Of a stretch of 64,000 nt of DNA, positions 9,152-18,210 are shown piece by piece. How positions within the stretch are numbered: the stretch's first letter is position 1; each line of letters opens with the position of its first letter. Origin of the DNA: Andeanibacterium sp036384795 (lineage in GTDB: Bacteria > Pseudomonadota > Alphaproteobacteria > Sphingomonadales > Sphingomonadaceae); assembly GCA_036384795.1 (NCBI GenBank), contig DASVLP010000043.1, positions 1-64,000 of the forward strand, given 5' to 3'. The notes beneath the pieces are model-generated. The model saw nothing but the letters and a program-made list of their open reading frames with translations, did not search any database and had not been told where the DNA came from. The translations under genes and the position numbers were made by a program.

Positions 9152-9742
9152 TCAGTGCAGCAGCCAAAGCGTCAGGTAGGTAACCCCAGCCGCTGCAGCG
9201 ACGCCGCCGACGATCGCGGCCCCGTGCGCGGCGCGTGCGAGACCGCCTCCGCCGTCGGCCGCCCCGAGATGCGGCGGGCCGGCCCTTAGCGCCAACATCG
9301 GCCGATAGCGATCGAGATGGCCAAACGACATCACCGCGTTCAGCGCGATGATCACGATCCCCACCGAAACGCCGAATTTGCTCAGGTGCGAGGAATTGAC
9401 GAACGCGATCATTAGCGTGATCGGCCATGCCGCGACGATCGCCAGCGCCGCATAGAGGTCCAGCAGCAAGGCCAGCCCGATGGCGATTTCCAGCACTTTG
9501 ACGATTGCCATCACGCCGGAATCCACCAGCGCCGGCAGGAGCCCTGGCCCCGGAAGGACCGTGCGGTCGAAATAGAACCCGCACCAGTAATTCAGACCAT
9601 GGAACAGGAACCAGCCGCCGTAGAAGAACTGGCACAGGTAAGCAAAACCGGTGAACGCCGAGCGTTCACCGGTCCGCTTGGAGCGGATTGCTGCGACAGG
9701 ATTGGTTTCTTGCGCCCGAGCTTGGGAGGATGCGGGTGGCAA
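9152..9742 (-). CDS. DoxX-like integral membrane protein
   Basis: 196-residue membrane protein with four to five hydrophobic helices, including GGWFLFHGLNYW, a central LEIAIGLALLLDLYAAL helix and a C-terminal VGGVAAAAGVTYLTL helix. The pattern resembles DoxX/DoxD-type proteins, though it is clearly different from the two closer paralogues at 5607 and 12883. The only usable upstream start in frame is TTG at 9742 with a weak ribosome binding site, so the start is uncertain. It follows the TonB receptor stop by 32 bases and probably shares its transcript. Function not established. Confidence 0.6.
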   Translation of the reverse strand: MPPASSQARAQETNPVAAIRSKRTGERSAFTGFAYLCQFFYGGWFLFHGLNYWCGFYFDRTVLPGPGLLPALVDSGVMAIVKVLEIAIGLALLLDLYAALAIVAAWPITLMIAFVNSSHLSKFGVSVGIVIIALNAVMSFGHLDRYRPMLALRAGPPHLGAADGGGGLARAAHGAAIVGGVAAAAGVTYLTLWLLH

Positions 9743-9774
9743 GAGATTCTACCGCAGCAATGCCTGTCCGCTCC

Positions 9775-12663
9775 TCAAAACTTCTTCGAGATATCGAACG
9801 ATACGAAGCGCCCGACAGGGCTGGAATACGAGGGATCGAACCGGATCGGGGTTCCTCCGGCGTTGACCACCAGCGGCGGCTTCGCGTCGAGCAGATTGAG
9901 CGCGCTCACCGAAAAGGCGAGCCCTCTGAACACCGCCGACTCCTGATCCGGAAACGCATAGCGCACTGTGAGATCGACAGTGGTGTAGGAATCGATGTGC
10001 TGATACTTGTCGGGGACGGTGGCCGGCAGGAACGCGCGGGTTATCTCGCGCGAATTCACGTAGTTGATGAACGCGTCGGCCGAAAAGCCTCCCTTCTCGA
10101 CGCCGAGCTCCAACTTGCCGGTGAACCGCGCCGGATAGCCGAAGTGATTGACCTCGTCGACCAGCGGCGATCCCGGAACCGGGGCGGTCTTGTAATGGAA
10201 CGCGTAGTTGCCCGCCACGCCCAGGTGGAACGTGGCCCAGCTGCTGTCGATCGTATAGTCGGCGCTGAAATCGAGCCCGTCGGTCTTGACCACGCCGCTG
10301 TTGTTGCGCCGTGAATCGACGATCGCGATGATCGTCGTCGGATCGGCCGGCGGGCCGAGATAAGGCAAGCCGGGATCTGCCGTGATCGTGTTCCAGTAAT
10401 CGACGAACTGGCCGATCGTCATCGTCGCCTTGCTGGGGAAGTAGTTCGGGTTGAAGACGATGAAACTGTCATACAGGCCCGAATTCAGCACCGCCCCGAT
10501 CGGGGCGTTGTAGGCGGCCGTGTCGATTTTGTCGGTGTAAGTGATGTTGTAATACGTCAGCGACGCCCGGACGTTCGGGATCAGCTGCGGGCCGAGGTCG
10601 AAGCCGAACGACCAGGTCGTGGCCTTCTCCGGCTTGAGGTCCGGATTGCCGCCAATCGGGTAGACGTAGAGGAACGAACCGTTCGCCGGATCGAGGCCGA
10701 CCGCCGCGCCGCTGCCGGTGCGCGGCAGGAAGCCCGCGGTCGCGTATTTGTTCACATCCACCAGGCTCGGCGCGCGGAACGAAGTGCCGTAGCTGCCGCG
10801 GAAGGTCAGGCCATCGACAGGCGAGTAGTTCACCCCGATCTTGGGATTGGTGGTCGAGCCGACGTCGCTGTAGTGATCGTAGCGGATCGCCGCGTCGAGT
10901 TCGAGCCGCGCGATACCGGGCACTGCGTTGCCGGCCCCGAAGAACGGCACGAACAGTTCGGCATAAGCCGATTCGACGTCACGCTGGTTCTGCGCGGGAA
11001 TAGACGTCACGACGCTGACATTGTCGGTGCGGGTATTTGAAATCTGCCCGGTGCCGGTCAGATGATCGTGGTGCAACTCCCCGCCGATCGCCATCCGCAC
11101 GTCGCCGCCGGGAAGGCTGAACAGGCTGCCGCCCACGTTCGCCGTGCCGCCGTAGAGCGTGTACTTCGAACCGATGTCGGTGAACGCGCGAAACAAGTCC
11201 ACCGTCGCGTCCGAATTGCAATCGTAGGCGGTACCATCGCAGAAAGGATTGAAGAAATCGACGTTGGCCGGCTTGCCGGTCCCCGCCACCGTGGCGCCCA
11301 GCGCGCGGTTCAACCCGTTCGAATTGATCAGATTGTCGGTGTAGCTGTCGCCTTTGTCCTCGCTGTAATAGCCGGTCACACTAGCCTTCCAGCTATGGCC
11401 GAAATCGACGTCGAACCCGCCGGTGATCGACCATAGCTGCTCATAGCCGTTGGCGCGTGCCGGGCCCAGGTCGTGAAGGAAGTTGTACGGCACCAACACC
11501 GTGCCGTTGGCGGGGCAATCGAGCGTGGCGCTGTCGTCCGCCTTGCCGGCATAGCATGGGCTGTAGGGATTGGTGTTCGGGACGCTCAGCGTACCCGTCT
11601 GGGGAATGCCGTTGAGAACGTAACTGCGACGCGAAAAGAAGCCGTCCGCCTTGAACTTTATCGCATCGCCGATGTCCTGCTCGAACGTTCCAACCACTGA
11701 ATGGCGTTTGCCGCTCGGCACGGCGTCCGCGCCGTCCCATGAGTTCTCGCGATTGGGGGTGGTGGAAAGATCGCCGAGCGTGAGCCCGGTGCCGTCTTGA
11801 CCGGCAGGAATCCCGTAGGACGTGCCGTTGGCGACGAACTGCACGTTGCCGGGGTTGGAGAACAGCGGGTTGGCCCCGCCGTTGTAGGGTGACAGGTCGC
11901 TGTTGTAGAGATTCGGCCGGTCCTTCGCCTCCAGCGCACTGCGCTGCTGGTATTGGTAGGCGAGGAAAAAGCCGCCCGAGCCCCAGGTGCGGCCGACCGC
12001 GAGCGCACCTGTGTACTCCTCTACCGAATCGGCAAAGCCGGCGCGGAACTGCGCCTCAAGGGTATTTTCGGGTTTGCGGATGATGTAGTTCACCACGCCC
12101 CCGATCGCGTCGGAGCCATAAATCGCCGAGCCGCCGTCGGCGACCACTTCCACCCGCTCGAGCGCGATGGGAGGGATGTTGTCGGCGTCGAAAAGTTGGC
12201 CGTTCGGCCCTTGCGGAGCGACGCGGTGGCCATCCACCAGGCTGAGAGTCGAAGCCGTTCCGAGGCCGCGCAGGTTAACCGATTTCGCGAAGAACGTGTT
12301 GAGCGACGAGTTCTGGATCACCGAACCGCCGGCCTGATCGTCGGAAGCGCCGAAATTGACGACCTGGGGGAGCTTGCGCAGCGCGTCGGTGGTGGTGCTG
12401 ACCCCCATCTTCTGGATTTCGTCACGGCCGACCGGAATGACCGCCGAACCGACCGGCGCGACGCCCTGGATGCGCGTACCGGTGACGACGATCGATTGGC
12501 CTTCGTCGGCGGGGGAGGTCGATGTCGGCGTCGACGTCGAATCGTCGCCGCCGTCCTGCGCGAAAGCTGGCGTCGCGATCGCCAATCCCACCGCCAGCAG
12601 CGAACTCGAAACACAAAGTTGGCCCAGGCCCCTGACGCGCTTCGCTGCACAATTCCCGCTCAT
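9775..12663 (-). CDS. TonB-dependent outer-membrane receptor
   Basis: 962-residue receptor that imports a ligand across the outer membrane with TonB energy. It has a signal peptide ending near PAFAQ (about residue 36), a plug domain with IVVTGTRIQGVAP and the VEVVADGGSAIYGSDAIGGVVN region, then a long beta-barrel with repeated aromatic-rich strands, ending in FDISKKF with the terminal aromatic residue expected for barrel assembly. It resembles the large sphingomonad and xanthomonad receptors of this length. GGGAGGG precedes the ATG, and a good promoter lies at 12747-12774. Neighbouring LLM, SDR-hydrolase and esterase genes suggest an aromatic or ester ligand rather than iron, which is inference. 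Confidence 0.9.
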   Translation of the reverse strand: MSGNCAAKRVRGLGQLCVSSSLLAVGLAIATPAFAQDGGDDSTSTPTSTSPADEGQSIVVTGTRIQGVAPVGSAVIPVGRDEIQKMGVSTTTDALRKLPQVVNFGASDDQAGGSVIQNSSLNTFFAKSVNLRGLGTASTLSLVDGHRVAPQGPNGQLFDADNIPPIALERVEVVADGGSAIYGSDAIGGVVNYIIRKPENTLEAQFRAGFADSVEEYTGALAVGRTWGSGGFFLAYQYQQRSALEAKDRPNLYNSDLSPYNGGANPLFSNPGNVQFVANGTSYGIPAGQDGTGLTLGDLSTTPNRENSWDGADAVPSGKRHSVVGTFEQDIGDAIKFKADGFFSRRSYVLNGIPQTGTLSVPNTNPYSPCYAGKADDSATLDCPANGTVLVPYNFLHDLGPARANGYEQLWSITGGFDVDFGHSWKASVTGYYSEDKGDSYTDNLINSNGLNRALGATVAGTGKPANVDFFNPFCDGTAYDCNSDATVDLFRAFTDIGSKYTLYGGTANVGGSLFSLPGGDVRMAIGGELHHDHLTGTGQISNTRTDNVSVVTSIPAQNQRDVESAYAELFVPFFGAGNAVPGIARLELDAAIRYDHYSDVGSTTNPKIGVNYSPVDGLTFRGSYGTSFRAPSLVDVNKYATAGFLPRTGSGAAVGLDPANGSFLYVYPIGGNPDLKPEKATTWSFGFDLGPQLIPNVRASLTYYNITYTDKIDTAAYNAPIGAVLNSGLYDSFIVFNPNYFPSKATMTIGQFVDYWNTITADPGLPYLGPPADPTTIIAIVDSRRNNSGVVKTDGLDFSADYTIDSSWATFHLGVAGNYAFHYKTAPVPGSPLVDEVNHFGYPARFTGKLELGVEKGGFSADAFINYVNSREITRAFLPATVPDKYQHIDSYTTVDLTVRYAFPDQESAVFRGLAFSVSALNLLDAKPPLVVNAGGTPIRFDPSYSSPVGRFVSFDISKKF

Positions 12664-12746
12664 ATTCGCCCTCCCTTTTCCGCCAATCTGTCGTTGGCCG
12701 AAATCCGTTACCCATCGCGGCTAGAATCCGATCCGGGGTATCCTAT

Positions 12747-12774
12747 ATTATATTTTATTTTGCATATTGTTCAA
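12747..12774 (-). promoter_or_regulatory. Sigma-70-like promoter of the TonB receptor
   Basis: Read on the minus strand, TTGAAC (12774-12769) is followed after 16 bases by a perfect TATAAT (12752-12747), within a markedly A+T-rich island. The receptor ATG lies 84 bases downstream. Confidence 0.6.
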
Positions 12775-12882
12775 CGGCGGTCCTGTCAAGCGGTTGGGCT
12801 CAACGATGCAGCGGTGTCGCCTGCCCCCCGCGCACTCGCGCATTCGTGTCACACACATGTATCTCGCGCGTTCGAACGGCCT

Positions 12883-13506
12883 TCAGCCCGAGCCGGCACG
12901 CACGGGGCCAGCAGCCGAATCCAATGCTGTGCGGCCACCCAGCCCAGGCGGCGGGGCTGCGCGGGCCCTGATCCGCAGGAACGGCCGGTAATAGGCGAAA
13001 TAGGCCAGCAGCAGCGCGCAGTTGGCTCCGAATTCCGCGGGCCCGGTCAGCCAGCCGATCAACTTGCCGGTAACGAACGTGTTGAGATAGAAGATCGTGG
13101 TGCTCGTCGGCATCTGCAACACCAGCGCCAGCGGCACGAACCTGTTCGAGAGCAGCGCAAGGCCGACGATACCCTCGAGCGTCTTGATCGCCGGAAATGC
13201 GCCGATCGCAACCAGCGAGGCCACGAATGGGCCGCCGAGCGGATGGTGGATCACCGGCTGGATGTCCGTGGTCCAATAACGGATGCACGACCACAGCAAG
13301 TGTCCGCCGAAATAGATGCGCAGCACGTCTGTGACTTGATCGGCGGCGGTCCAATCCGGCTGACGCACCGAGTTCCAGATCGCGACCGCCACGCCGCCGA
13401 TCAAGGGCAAGCCGAAAAACAGAAAGGAATCGAAGCTCAGCAGGCCGAATGCAAGGCCAGCGGCGCAGACCAGCACGCCGAGAACGATCCTGATGCCCTT
13501 CGTCAT
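12883..13506 (-). CDS. Small polytopic membrane protein, paralogue of 5607-6233
   Basis: About 207 residues with four to five membrane helices, closely matching the protein at 5607-6233 across its length: the FDSFLFFGLPLIGG start, the TDVLRIYFGGHLLW segment, GGPFVASL, an IKTLEGIVGL helix and NTFVTGKLIGWLTGP. The ATG at 13506 is preferred, with GGGGGTGGT just before it; GTG at 13524 is an alternative in the same frame. It starts 38 bases after the luciferase-like monooxygenase gene and is likely cotranscribed. Both copies sit beside catabolic and transport genes, so a shared accessory role in membrane-linked aromatic metabolism is plausible. No biochemical function is known to me. Confidence 0.7.
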   Translation of the reverse strand: MTKGIRIVLGVLVCAAGLAFGLLSFDSFLFFGLPLIGGVAVAIWNSVRQPDWTAADQVTDVLRIYFGGHLLWSCIRYWTTDIQPVIHHPLGGPFVASLVAIGAFPAIKTLEGIVGLALLSNRFVPLALVLQMPTSTTIFYLNTFVTGKLIGWLTGPAEFGANCALLLAYFAYYRPFLRIRARAAPPPGLGGRTALDSAAGPVRAGSG

Positions 13507-13544
13507 ACCACCCCCGAGCAGCACGCGCCGGCTGTCGCGCCGCG

Positions 13545-14618
13545 TTATTGCCGAAGGCCGGCCTGAACGAGCAGCGGCGTCACATCGCTCATCCAGGTGG
13601 TCAGCCCTTCTTCGAAATTCACGAAGCTCAATACGACACCGTCGGCGCCGGCCTGGGCAATTTCCGCCAACCGGTCGACGATCCGTTCCGGTGTCCCTAC
13701 CAGATGGACCCCTCCGAACCCCCCGAGCACCTTCTGCCGCGCGAGCCGCGCCTCAGGCCCGTCGCCCCGCGGCACCAGGTTTGGCGGCATCGAATCGAGC
13801 ACCGCCAGATCTCCTTTTTCCTCCAGCACATAGTCGCGATAACGCTCCGCTTCGGCCTGGGTCGGACGGCAGATCACCCAGCAGGACGTCCAGATCTCGA
13901 ACTCGCGATCGAATTCTTCCTTCCCGAGCTCGCGCAGCCCGGCGAATCGCTTGCGGATATCCTCGACCGGCTCGCCTTCGCTCACGCTCTGGAAGGCAAT
14001 GTCCGCATACTTGGCGGCAAACCGCGCGCCGGTTCCGGACTGGCCCGCCTGCATGATCGGCGGGTGGGGCTTGCTCAGCGGCTTGGGGTTGGCTTCGCCC
14101 TTCACGATGCGGATGAACTTGCCTTCGAAATCGAACGGTTCTTCGCGGGTCCACAGCAGCTTGACCGCGTCGATCCATTCCGCGGCGTAGGCATAGCGGC
14201 TGTCGTGATCCATCATCGGCGAGCCGAACATCGCGAACTCGGGTGGAAACCAGCCGCAGACGAGATTGAGCCCGAACCGCCCGCCGGAGATGTGATCCGC
14301 AGTGATCATCTGCTTCGCCGCGACGATCGGATGGATCACCGGCACATGCACGGTCGAAAAAATCTTCGATTTCGCGGTGATCGCGCCCAATCCCGCGGCC
14401 CAGGTCAGCGGCTCGTAATTGTTGCCGCAATAATTCGTCTCGCCCCCCAAGCCTTTCCAGCGTGCGAGCGGCACCTGGATTTCGAAATCGGCCTGCTCGG
14501 CGAGATGGGCGACACGCGCGACGGTCGGCCAGTCGAGGTGATGCCGATCTTCCGCCTTGGTGGCGGTGAAACCGCCATCGAGATTGGTGCCGAAAGTTCC
14601 GAGCTTGAGCCTGTTCAT
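13545..14618 (-). CDS. LLM-class flavin-dependent monooxygenase
   Basis: 357-residue TIM-barrel oxygenase of the bacterial luciferase-like family, which uses reduced FMN supplied by a separate reductase. It opens with MNRLKLGTFGTN, has ISGGRFGLNLVCGW in the flavin-phosphate region, the GEANPKPLSKPHPPI segment and AGQSGTG, and ends with the GTPERIVDRLAEIA helix. These are typical of the alkanesulfonate/dimethylsulfone/pyrimidine monooxygenase branch. Its ATG overlaps the stop of the upstream SDR-hydrolase by four bases (ATGA), so translation is coupled. A candidate reductase in this window lies at 43388-43885. The oxidised substrate may be a ketone, sulfone or N-heterocycle; the link to an SDR and dienelactone hydrolase favours ring or ketone oxidation. 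Confidence 0.85.
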   Translation of the reverse strand: MNRLKLGTFGTNLDGGFTATKAEDRHHLDWPTVARVAHLAEQADFEIQVPLARWKGLGGETNYCGNNYEPLTWAAGLGAITAKSKIFSTVHVPVIHPIVAAKQMITADHISGGRFGLNLVCGWFPPEFAMFGSPMMDHDSRYAYAAEWIDAVKLLWTREEPFDFEGKFIRIVKGEANPKPLSKPHPPIMQAGQSGTGARFAAKYADIAFQSVSEGEPVEDIRKRFAGLRELGKEEFDREFEIWTSCWVICRPTQAEAERYRDYVLEEKGDLAVLDSMPPNLVPRGDGPEARLARQKVLGGFGGVHLVGTPERIVDRLAEIAQAGADGVVLSFVNFEEGLTTWMSDVTPLLVQAGLRQ

Positions 14619-16156
14619 GCCAGGAACTCCAGCAATCGGTCCCAATGGCGCTGCTCTCCCTCGGGATGATGAGAAGCGTCGGCTATCGCGAAACCGTGAT
14701 AGGTCCCCGGGTAGACTTCGATGCGGTGCTCGCGGCCCGCTTCGCCGAGCGCGCGGCCGAGTTCCGCCTGATGCTCGGCGGTCATGAAAGCGTCGGTCTC
14801 CGCACAGCCGAAATAATAGCGCGCCCTGCTTGCACCGACCGAACGGTGGGGGCTGTCCGGCCGTCCGGTGACCATATGGCCGCCATGGAACACCGCGACC
14901 GCGCCGACGCGATCGGGGTGCGCGGCCGCGGTCCACATCGCCATCGGCCCGCTCATGCAATAACCGACGCAACTCGCCGGTCCGGCAGCGACGCTGGACT
15001 GGGCGGCAAGCGCGGCGAGCCAGGCCTGCGAATCCCGCTCGATCGTCTCCTTCGAGAGAGTTCCGGCCATGCTCAAGAGGCGCCCGAAATCGCCCGAATT
15101 CTTGACCGACAGCGGCGGATCGAAGGGTGCGCCCAAGCGATAGAACAAATTAGGCAGCAACACTGCAAAACCGGCATCGGCCAGCCTTTGCGCCATCGCC
15201 TTGAACAGCGGCCGCACACCCATGATGTCGGTGTAGAGCAGCACCCCGGGCCACGGCCCTTCCCCTTCGGGCGGGGTGAACAGCCATGCCTCGCTGGCGC
15301 CGTCGGCGGTCTTGATCGTCAGTTTGGCCCCCTCGGCTGCAGGCATTGCCGGCTCCTGCGCGGCGAATACCGGTCGCTCGCCGAACGACATGCCGATGCC
15401 GAGAGTCTGTCCGCCGTCGACGGGGATATTGGCTCCGGTGATGTAGCCTGACTCGTCAGAAGCCAGGAACACCGCCAGCGGGGCAACGTCCTCAGCCAGC
15501 CCGACGCGCCCCAGCGGCGAGGTGCGGATCTGCTTGTGCAGGTTGTCATTGGGATCGCGGATCAGCTGCTCGAACATCTCTGTGGCGATGAGACCCGGAC
15601 TGATGCAGTTCGCCCTGATGCCCGAAGGGCCGCCTTCCAGCGCCATGTGGCGGGTCAAGCCGATGACCCCGGCCTTGCCGGTACCATGGGCTGCCATCGG
15701 CATGTCGCTGCCGCGTCCGCCGATGATCGAGCCGGTATTGATGATCGAGCCGCCGCCCCGGGCGACGAGATGCGGCCAAGCGGCCCGGGTGACGAAAAAG
15801 ATCACGTCAAGTTCGTGCCGCAGCGTGAAATGCCACGCCTCGGTCGACATATTCATGAGAGGACCGATCCGGCCGAGGGCGGCGTTGTTGTAGAGCACGT
15901 CCATGCCCCCGTAGACCGCCGCAGCGTCATTCACCCAGCGGGTCGCCTGCTCTTCGTCCGACAGGTCGACCGGGGCCATGGCGGTCATTTCGCCGCCTTC
16001 GGCACGGACCAGCTCGACTGTCTTCTCCGATGCCTCGCGCTTGATATCGCAACCGACGACCTTGGCGCCTTCGCGCGCAAACGCGAGGGCCGCGGCGCGT
16101 CCCTGCCCGCCGGCGGTTCCCGTGATCAGGGCAATTTTGCCTGTCAGTCTTCCCAT
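14615..16156 (-). CDS. Fused short-chain dehydrogenase and dienelactone-hydrolase-like protein
   Basis: Two enzymes in one 513-residue chain. Residues 1-255 form an SDR domain with TGTAGGQG (13-20), NNAA (90-93) and the VDGG end (246-249). The usual catalytic Tyr of YxxxK is replaced by His157 (HGTGK, Lys161), so the dehydrogenase may be altered. Residues about 275-513 are a dienelactone hydrolase domain with nucleophile Cys400 in GYCMSG, Asp455 and His487, all intact. No stop or frameshift separates the halves. ATG at 16156 follows a GGGAA site; ATG at 16183 would add nine residues. The LLM monooxygenase gene overlaps its stop. A joint role in oxidising an alcohol or lactone intermediate is inferred. 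Confidence 0.85.
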   Translation of the reverse strand: MGRLTGKIALITGTAGGQGRAAALAFAREGAKVVGCDIKREASEKTVELVRAEGGEMTAMAPVDLSDEEQATRWVNDAAAVYGGMDVLYNNAALGRIGPLMNMSTEAWHFTLRHELDVIFFVTRAAWPHLVARGGGSIINTGSIIGGRGSDMPMAAHGTGKAGVIGLTRHMALEGGPSGIRANCISPGLIATEMFEQLIRDPNDNLHKQIRTSPLGRVGLAEDVAPLAVFLASDESGYITGANIPVDGGQTLGIGMSFGERPVFAAQEPAMPAAEGAKLTIKTADGASEAWLFTPPEGEGPWPGVLLYTDIMGVRPLFKAMAQRLADAGFAVLLPNLFYRLGAPFDPPLSVKNSGDFGRLLSMAGTLSKETIERDSQAWLAALAAQSSVAAGPASCVGYCMSGPMAMWTAAAHPDRVGAVAVFHGGHMVTGRPDSPHRSVGASRARYYFGCAETDAFMTAEHQAELGRALGEAGREHRIEVYPGTYHGFAIADASHHPEGEQRHWDRLLEFLA

Positions 16157-16517
16157 GCGCGTTTCCCGATCCGTTCGTCCCATCAGTGAATCAGAGCCGC
16201 AAATGGTGCGCGGCGATGCTCGATGTGTAAGTGGGCTTGGACGCTCGACCAGGCGGCACCACCCTTTTGGTGCCTATCCAATCCCACCCGCGGATGCCCA
16301 TTTCGCCCCGCTGGTTAAGCGGCCAATTTATCTTACCTCTAAGATACCTTAAAGGCACCTCAAGGCAAGTGCTCGTTGGCAAGCCGCCGCCCGCTCGGGC
16401 GGCGAACAGGAAATTTGCGCGGCCGTCGATGCCGCGGGCGCACCACGTACCACCTACGGCAATCCGAAGACTGGGCCGGACTATTTTGCGGCGATCTTAT
16501 AGGATCGGGCAGGTCCG
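16157..16517. other. Intergenic region upstream of the SDR-hydrolase
   Basis: No convincing gene. It holds the promoter candidate at 16341-16368 and a short inverted repeat (CGATC, six bases, GATCG) near 16491-16506 close to the end of the tannase gene. A TTGCCTTGA element on the minus strand (16368-16360) is also found upstream of the BVMO gene. Confidence 0.4.
16341..16368 (-). promoter_or_regulatory. Candidate promoter of the SDR-hydrolase/LLM operon
   Basis: Minus-strand TTGCCT (16368-16363) and TATCTT (16346-16341) are separated by 16 bases. It sits in an A+T-richer patch about 185 bases before the start codon, implying a long leader. Confidence 0.35.
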
Positions 16518-18182
16518 CTACGTTCCGGCAGGCGGCGGCCCTGCGATCATGCCTGCGCCGACCCAGTCGAAATGATCGTTGGGTTCTCGCGCGGGTCGTG
16601 CCGGAACGAAACTGTCGGCGGCATTGATGTCACCGGTGCCTTTGTATTTGGCCTCTGTCGGATAGGGATAAACCGGGCGGGTACGTATTTTTCCATCATC
16701 GAGAACGGCGGCCCCGACGATTGCATCGGGCGCCTTGCCGCGCTCGACCCAGTTCACCATCGGCCCGAGCATGTCGTGCTCGTAGGCGACATAGCCCCCC
16801 GAGCAGTGATAGACGCCAGGCAGCATGTAGACCTTGAGGAAATCGTCGGTGCCGGCAAAGCCGCCCATTCGGTCGCGCACGTTCTGGTAGTAGTCGAGCA
16901 GGATGTACGATCCGCCGGCGTTGTCGGCTTCGCCCTGCCACATGATCAGCTTGCCGCCGGCAGCCTTGAACGCGGAGAGATCGGGATTGTTGGCATCGTA
17001 ATAGCCGCCCTTCTCGAGCATATCGACCACGTCCGCCTTGCCCGGCTTCCAAGTTTTCCAGTCGAAATCCTGATGCGTATCGCCGCCGTAGATCATGTAT
17101 TTGATCTGGTTTGCGGCCAGCTGGTTGCCGTTGACGGTGAAGCTGCCCGGCGCCGTCCACAGCAGTTCCGAACCGTAAGGCTCGCCGCCGAAGAACAATT
17201 GCCGGCCCTGATCGTCGACCGCGCCCCGATAGAGCGAGCGCGCGACCTCTGCCTGAGCCGCACTGATGCAATTGCCGGTCTCGCCGGGCTTACACACGAT
17301 CGTGACCGGATCGAAACGGCAGGCGCGGGGATTGGCGATCTCACCGTCTGCCAGCCCGTCGATGCGGTCGCAGGCGGCGATGACGGCCTTGTGCAGCGTC
17401 GTGGCGGCGGCCGGGGTGATCACCGGGTCGCCGTCGGGCCCGCGCCACACTTTCGCTTCATGGATGATCCGGGTGACCCCGGCAGTGATCCACAGCGCGG
17501 GGGCACCCGCGACGATCCCGTCGAAATCCTTCGGGTAGCGCTGGGCTTCCATCATCGCCTCGCGCCCGCCGTTGGAGCAGCCGAGAAAATACGAGTATTC
17601 CGGCGCCTTGCCGTAGTAGGTCTTGAGGATCTCCTTCGCCACCACCGCCATCACGTGGGAGGCGCGCCACGCGAAATCGACCCGCAATTGTGGAGCCTTG
17701 GCGGCCCACAGCGTGTCCATCAGCTCCGGTCCCACATGGCCCGAATTATTGAAGCTCACCGCAAAAGCGCCGCCGAATGCGAGTGGATTGTCGCACGTTG
17801 GGGTCACAGTCTGGTAGATCGCCCCACACGCCCCGCCACACCCGCCTTGCAGATAGCGGCCGGTGTATGACTTCGTCGGCAAGTGGAATTCGAACTGGAT
17901 CTGCGGGGCGATGATCCCCTTGACCAGGCAGAACTGTTCGCTGCCCTTGGTTTCCGTCGCGGTCGAGGTGATCCGCGAAGGTGCGCCGTCGATGCCGAGG
18001 AAGTCCTGCTTCGCCAGGTCCGCGCAACTCATCACCGGAGGAATTGCCGCGCGCGCGGGCAAGGACGCCAGCGGAGCGGGCGGTTGCGGAGCGCTCTGCG
18101 CGCTTGCCGGAAGTGCGGTAAACTCCGCGATAACGGCCAATGCAAGGATCGCCGCGGCAAGGCATGGGATTTTCTTCAACAT
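16518..18182 (-). CDS. Tannase/feruloyl esterase family hydrolase, exported
   Basis: 554-residue secreted serine esterase acting on aromatic acid esters (tannins, feruloyl or related esters). A signal peptide of about 29 residues ends at LPASAQ. The catalytic CS-D-HC arrangement of the family is visible: Cys202-Ser203 in GCSNGGRE, Asp420 in GEADNAGG and His459-Cys460 in VYHCSGG; the two cysteines are expected to form the disulfide that brings Ser and His together. The conserved CDRIDGLADGEI and CRFDP segments (about 271-291) bear the lid-region calcium-site signature. It is the last gene of a three-hydrolase operon, 28 bases behind a carboxylesterase. Exact ester unknown; MHETase-like activity cannot be excluded by sequence reading. 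Confidence 0.88.
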   Translation of the reverse strand: MLKKIPCLAAAILALAVIAEFTALPASAQSAPQPPAPLASLPARAAIPPVMSCADLAKQDFLGIDGAPSRITSTATETKGSEQFCLVKGIIAPQIQFEFHLPTKSYTGRYLQGGCGGACGAIYQTVTPTCDNPLAFGGAFAVSFNNSGHVGPELMDTLWAAKAPQLRVDFAWRASHVMAVVAKEILKTYYGKAPEYSYFLGCSNGGREAMMEAQRYPKDFDGIVAGAPALWITAGVTRIIHEAKVWRGPDGDPVITPAAATTLHKAVIAACDRIDGLADGEIANPRACRFDPVTIVCKPGETGNCISAAQAEVARSLYRGAVDDQGRQLFFGGEPYGSELLWTAPGSFTVNGNQLAANQIKYMIYGGDTHQDFDWKTWKPGKADVVDMLEKGGYYDANNPDLSAFKAAGGKLIMWQGEADNAGGSYILLDYYQNVRDRMGGFAGTDDFLKVYMLPGVYHCSGGYVAYEHDMLGPMVNWVERGKAPDAIVGAAVLDDGKIRTRPVYPYPTEAKYKGTGDINAADSFVPARPAREPNDHFDWVGAGMIAGPPPAGT

Positions 18183-18210
18183 CGCGTTTTCTCCAAAGCC
18201 GTGGTCGAGG

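Noticed and set aside
11953..13566. 537-codon plus-strand frame over the TonB receptor start and membrane protein
   Set aside because: Spans two real minus-strand genes and an intergenic AT-rich promoter; composition is non-protein-like.
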